From the NCBI GenBank assembly GCA_030631875.1, contig DAOVKH010000116.1:1-5878 (forward strand): a DNA stretch of 5,878 nt. Direction: 5' to 3'. The notes below the pieces were generated by a model. It did no database searches and was not told the DNA's origin. It saw only the letters and a program-made list of their open reading frames with translations. The DNA is from Deltaproteobacteria bacterium. GTDB taxonomy: Bacteria > Desulfobacterota > GWC2-55-46 > DRQE01. Positions 4,886 through 5,878 of the stretch are shown piece after piece. How positions within the stretch are numbered: the first letter of the stretch is position 1; each line of letters starts with the position of its first letter. The position numbers and the translations under genes are program-made.

Positions 4886-5749
4886 ATGAGCATACGTGCC
4901 ATAATAGCAACCCTTACCATTATACTCATATTACCGAAAGAGGCAAGTGCCTGGGGGCCTGCCACGCACCTGGATTTAGGCAGTGCCTTAATAAAAGACT
5001 TGGCACTCGTAAGCCCGGTGATAGCCGCCCTCATAAAGAAGTACGCCTCGGATTTTCTCTACGGCAATATAAGCGCCGACATCGTAGTGGCAAAGAACCT
5101 AACGCACGAGCTTAAGCACTGCCACAACTGGTCATTCGGCTTTAAGCTCTTAGAGCGCGCAGAATCTGAATCCCAAAGAGCTTTTGCCTACGGATACCTC
5201 TCGCACTTAGCCTCAGATACCGTAGCGCACAATAACTTTATCCCTGAAATGATGGTCAGAGCATATAACTCTCCCATACGCAAACATATTTACTGGGAGA
5301 TGCGCTTCGATGCCCTTGCACCAAAGCACGTATGGCGGCTACCCGAAACCATAGAGCGCCACGTACACACAGGCAACGATCAACTGCTGAAGAGAACCCT
5401 CGAAGGTACGGTACTATCCTTTAAGACCAATAAGACGATATTTTCGACCATCATGAACCTTCAAAAGATAAATCAGTGGCACCATAAGCTGGCCGTGCTC
5501 TCGCCAAGGTCCAGGTGGGTCTTGCATAAGAAAGATAGAACGAGATTCCGGGACGAAACCCTCGGCAGGATAACGGACTTGTTGAAGAATGGCCAAAAAG
5601 CCGCCTGCGTATCCTTCGACCCTATAGGCAGAAAGAACCTCACTCGAGCAAAGGCTATTCGGAGACAACTCAAAGGAATAAAAAAGAAGAACAAGGAACA
5701 TATAGAAGAAGTCTTAAGCTCGGCCTTAAAGGAATTTTCCTTCGACTAA
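4886..5749 (+). CDS. Secreted zinc-dependent phospholipase C-like protein (PF00882-type)
   Basis: Predicted exported metalloenzyme of 287 residues related to the zinc-dependent phospholipase C / P1 nuclease fold. The start at 4886 gives a clean signal peptide (residues 1-22, hydrophobic core IIATLTIILIL, ending ASA). Cleavage after A22 leaves Trp as the first mature residue, as in Bacillus cereus PLC, where the N-terminal Trp binds zinc. Other candidate zinc ligands follow in family order: H28 (WGPATH), D65 (NISADI), H74/H78/H80 (THELKHCHNW), H107, D111 and H115 (YLSHLASDTVAH), H134 and E138 (KHIYWE). The last ~80 residues are rich in lysine and arginine. An upstream ATG at 4754 would place coding sequence over the UDG gene and bury the signal peptide, so it is rejected. 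The substrate could be a phospholipid but cannot be settled from sequence. Confidence 0.85.
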   Translation: MSIRAIIATLTIILILPKEASAWGPATHLDLGSALIKDLALVSPVIAALIKKYASDFLYGNISADIVVAKNLTHELKHCHNWSFGFKLLERAESESQRAFAYGYLSHLASDTVAHNNFIPEMMVRAYNSPIRKHIYWEMRFDALAPKHVWRLPETIERHVHTGNDQLLKRTLEGTVLSFKTNKTIFSTIMNLQKINQWHHKLAVLSPRSRWVLHKKDRTRFRDETLGRITDLLKNGQKAACVSFDPIGRKNLTRAKAIRRQLKGIKKKNKEHIEEVLSSALKEFSFD

Positions 5750-5878
5750 CGCCCCTTTAACCTAACGACACAATCGAGTATGCGCTCTGCGACCTCGTCC
5801 TTGACGAGCGGCGGCAGTTCCGTGGCCGTGCCTGACTTCTCAATAAGTGTTACCTGATTGACCTCGCTATTTAAGCCC
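5746..5878 (-). CDS. coaBC: CoaBC (phosphopantothenoylcysteine decarboxylase / phosphopantothenate-cysteine ligase), C-terminal 43 residues
   Basis: Reading leftward from the window edge, one frame is open to a TAG (complement of 5746-5748) and encodes LNSEVNQVTLIEKSG followed by ATELPPLVKDEVAERILD. This is the typical C-terminal end of bifunctional CoaBC proteins (N-x-VTLID-x-x-G ... ELP-x-x-SK-x-EVA-x-x-ILD), the CoaB domain that joins cysteine to 4'-phosphopantothenate in coenzyme A synthesis. The 5' part lies outside the window. Its stop codon overlaps the stop codon of the convergent phospholipase gene. It has the same orientation as the UDG-like and radC genes, with the phospholipase gene in between on the other strand. 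The fragment is short, so a stand-alone CoaB cannot be excluded. Confidence 0.8.
   Translation of the reverse strand, partial: GLNSEVNQVTLIEKSGTATELPPLVKDEVAERILDCVVRLKGR

Overview
The window looks like a piece of chromosome from a Gram-negative bacterium. It has a secreted, probably periplasmic enzyme, a two-TM sensor with a large extracytoplasmic domain, and ordinary housekeeping genes. GC is moderate, and the isoleucine codon ATA is used very freely in all genes. Gene content (DUF445, ThiD, a Cache-type diguanylate cyclase, coaBC, a family-4-like uracil-DNA glycosylase, RadC, a zinc-dependent phospholipase C-like protein) recalls uncultured Desulfobacterota/Nitrospirota-type lineages. That placement is an impression from protein style and was not tested.

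Layout. On the left, three rightward genes sit 11-13 nt apart and probably form an operon: the 3' end of a DUF445 membrane-associated protein (2-316), thiD of thiamine biosynthesis (330-1076), and a membrane-bound diguanylate cyclase with an extracytoplasmic sensor (1088-2773). On the right, a leftward pair, the UDG-like gene (4124-4816) and radC (3392-4096), converges on them. A secreted zinc-dependent phospholipase C-like gene (4886-5749) points right, divergent from the UDG-like gene. Its stop codon overlaps the stop of a leftward coaBC, of which only the last 43 codons are present (5746-5878, running off the window). coaBC, the UDG-like gene and radC share an orientation, with the phospholipase gene between them on the other strand.

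The most unusual region is the 618-nt non-coding gap between the two convergent operons (2774-3391). Its left third holds a small palindrome and weak terminator-like hairpins. The rest (2979-3386) is a tandem array of three diverged units with a period of 136, 136 and 126 nt. Each unit has a constant core: a CGTAC/GTACG hairpin flanked by GAGTGA-type boxes. Variable arms outside the core differ between copies yet remain complementary within each copy. The GAGUGA boxes can face each other as tandem G.A, G.U and G.A pairs. In copy 3, two substitutions on one side of the core convert the two G.U pairs to Watson-Crick pairs. These features favour a structured RNA read on the + strand over decayed coding sequence, although a structured DNA repeat is not excluded. 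I do not recognise the family.

A second point of interest is the UDG-like protein. It keeps the four iron-sulfur cysteines and the HP motif of family 4 glycosylases, but the motifs that bind and cleave uracil are replaced.
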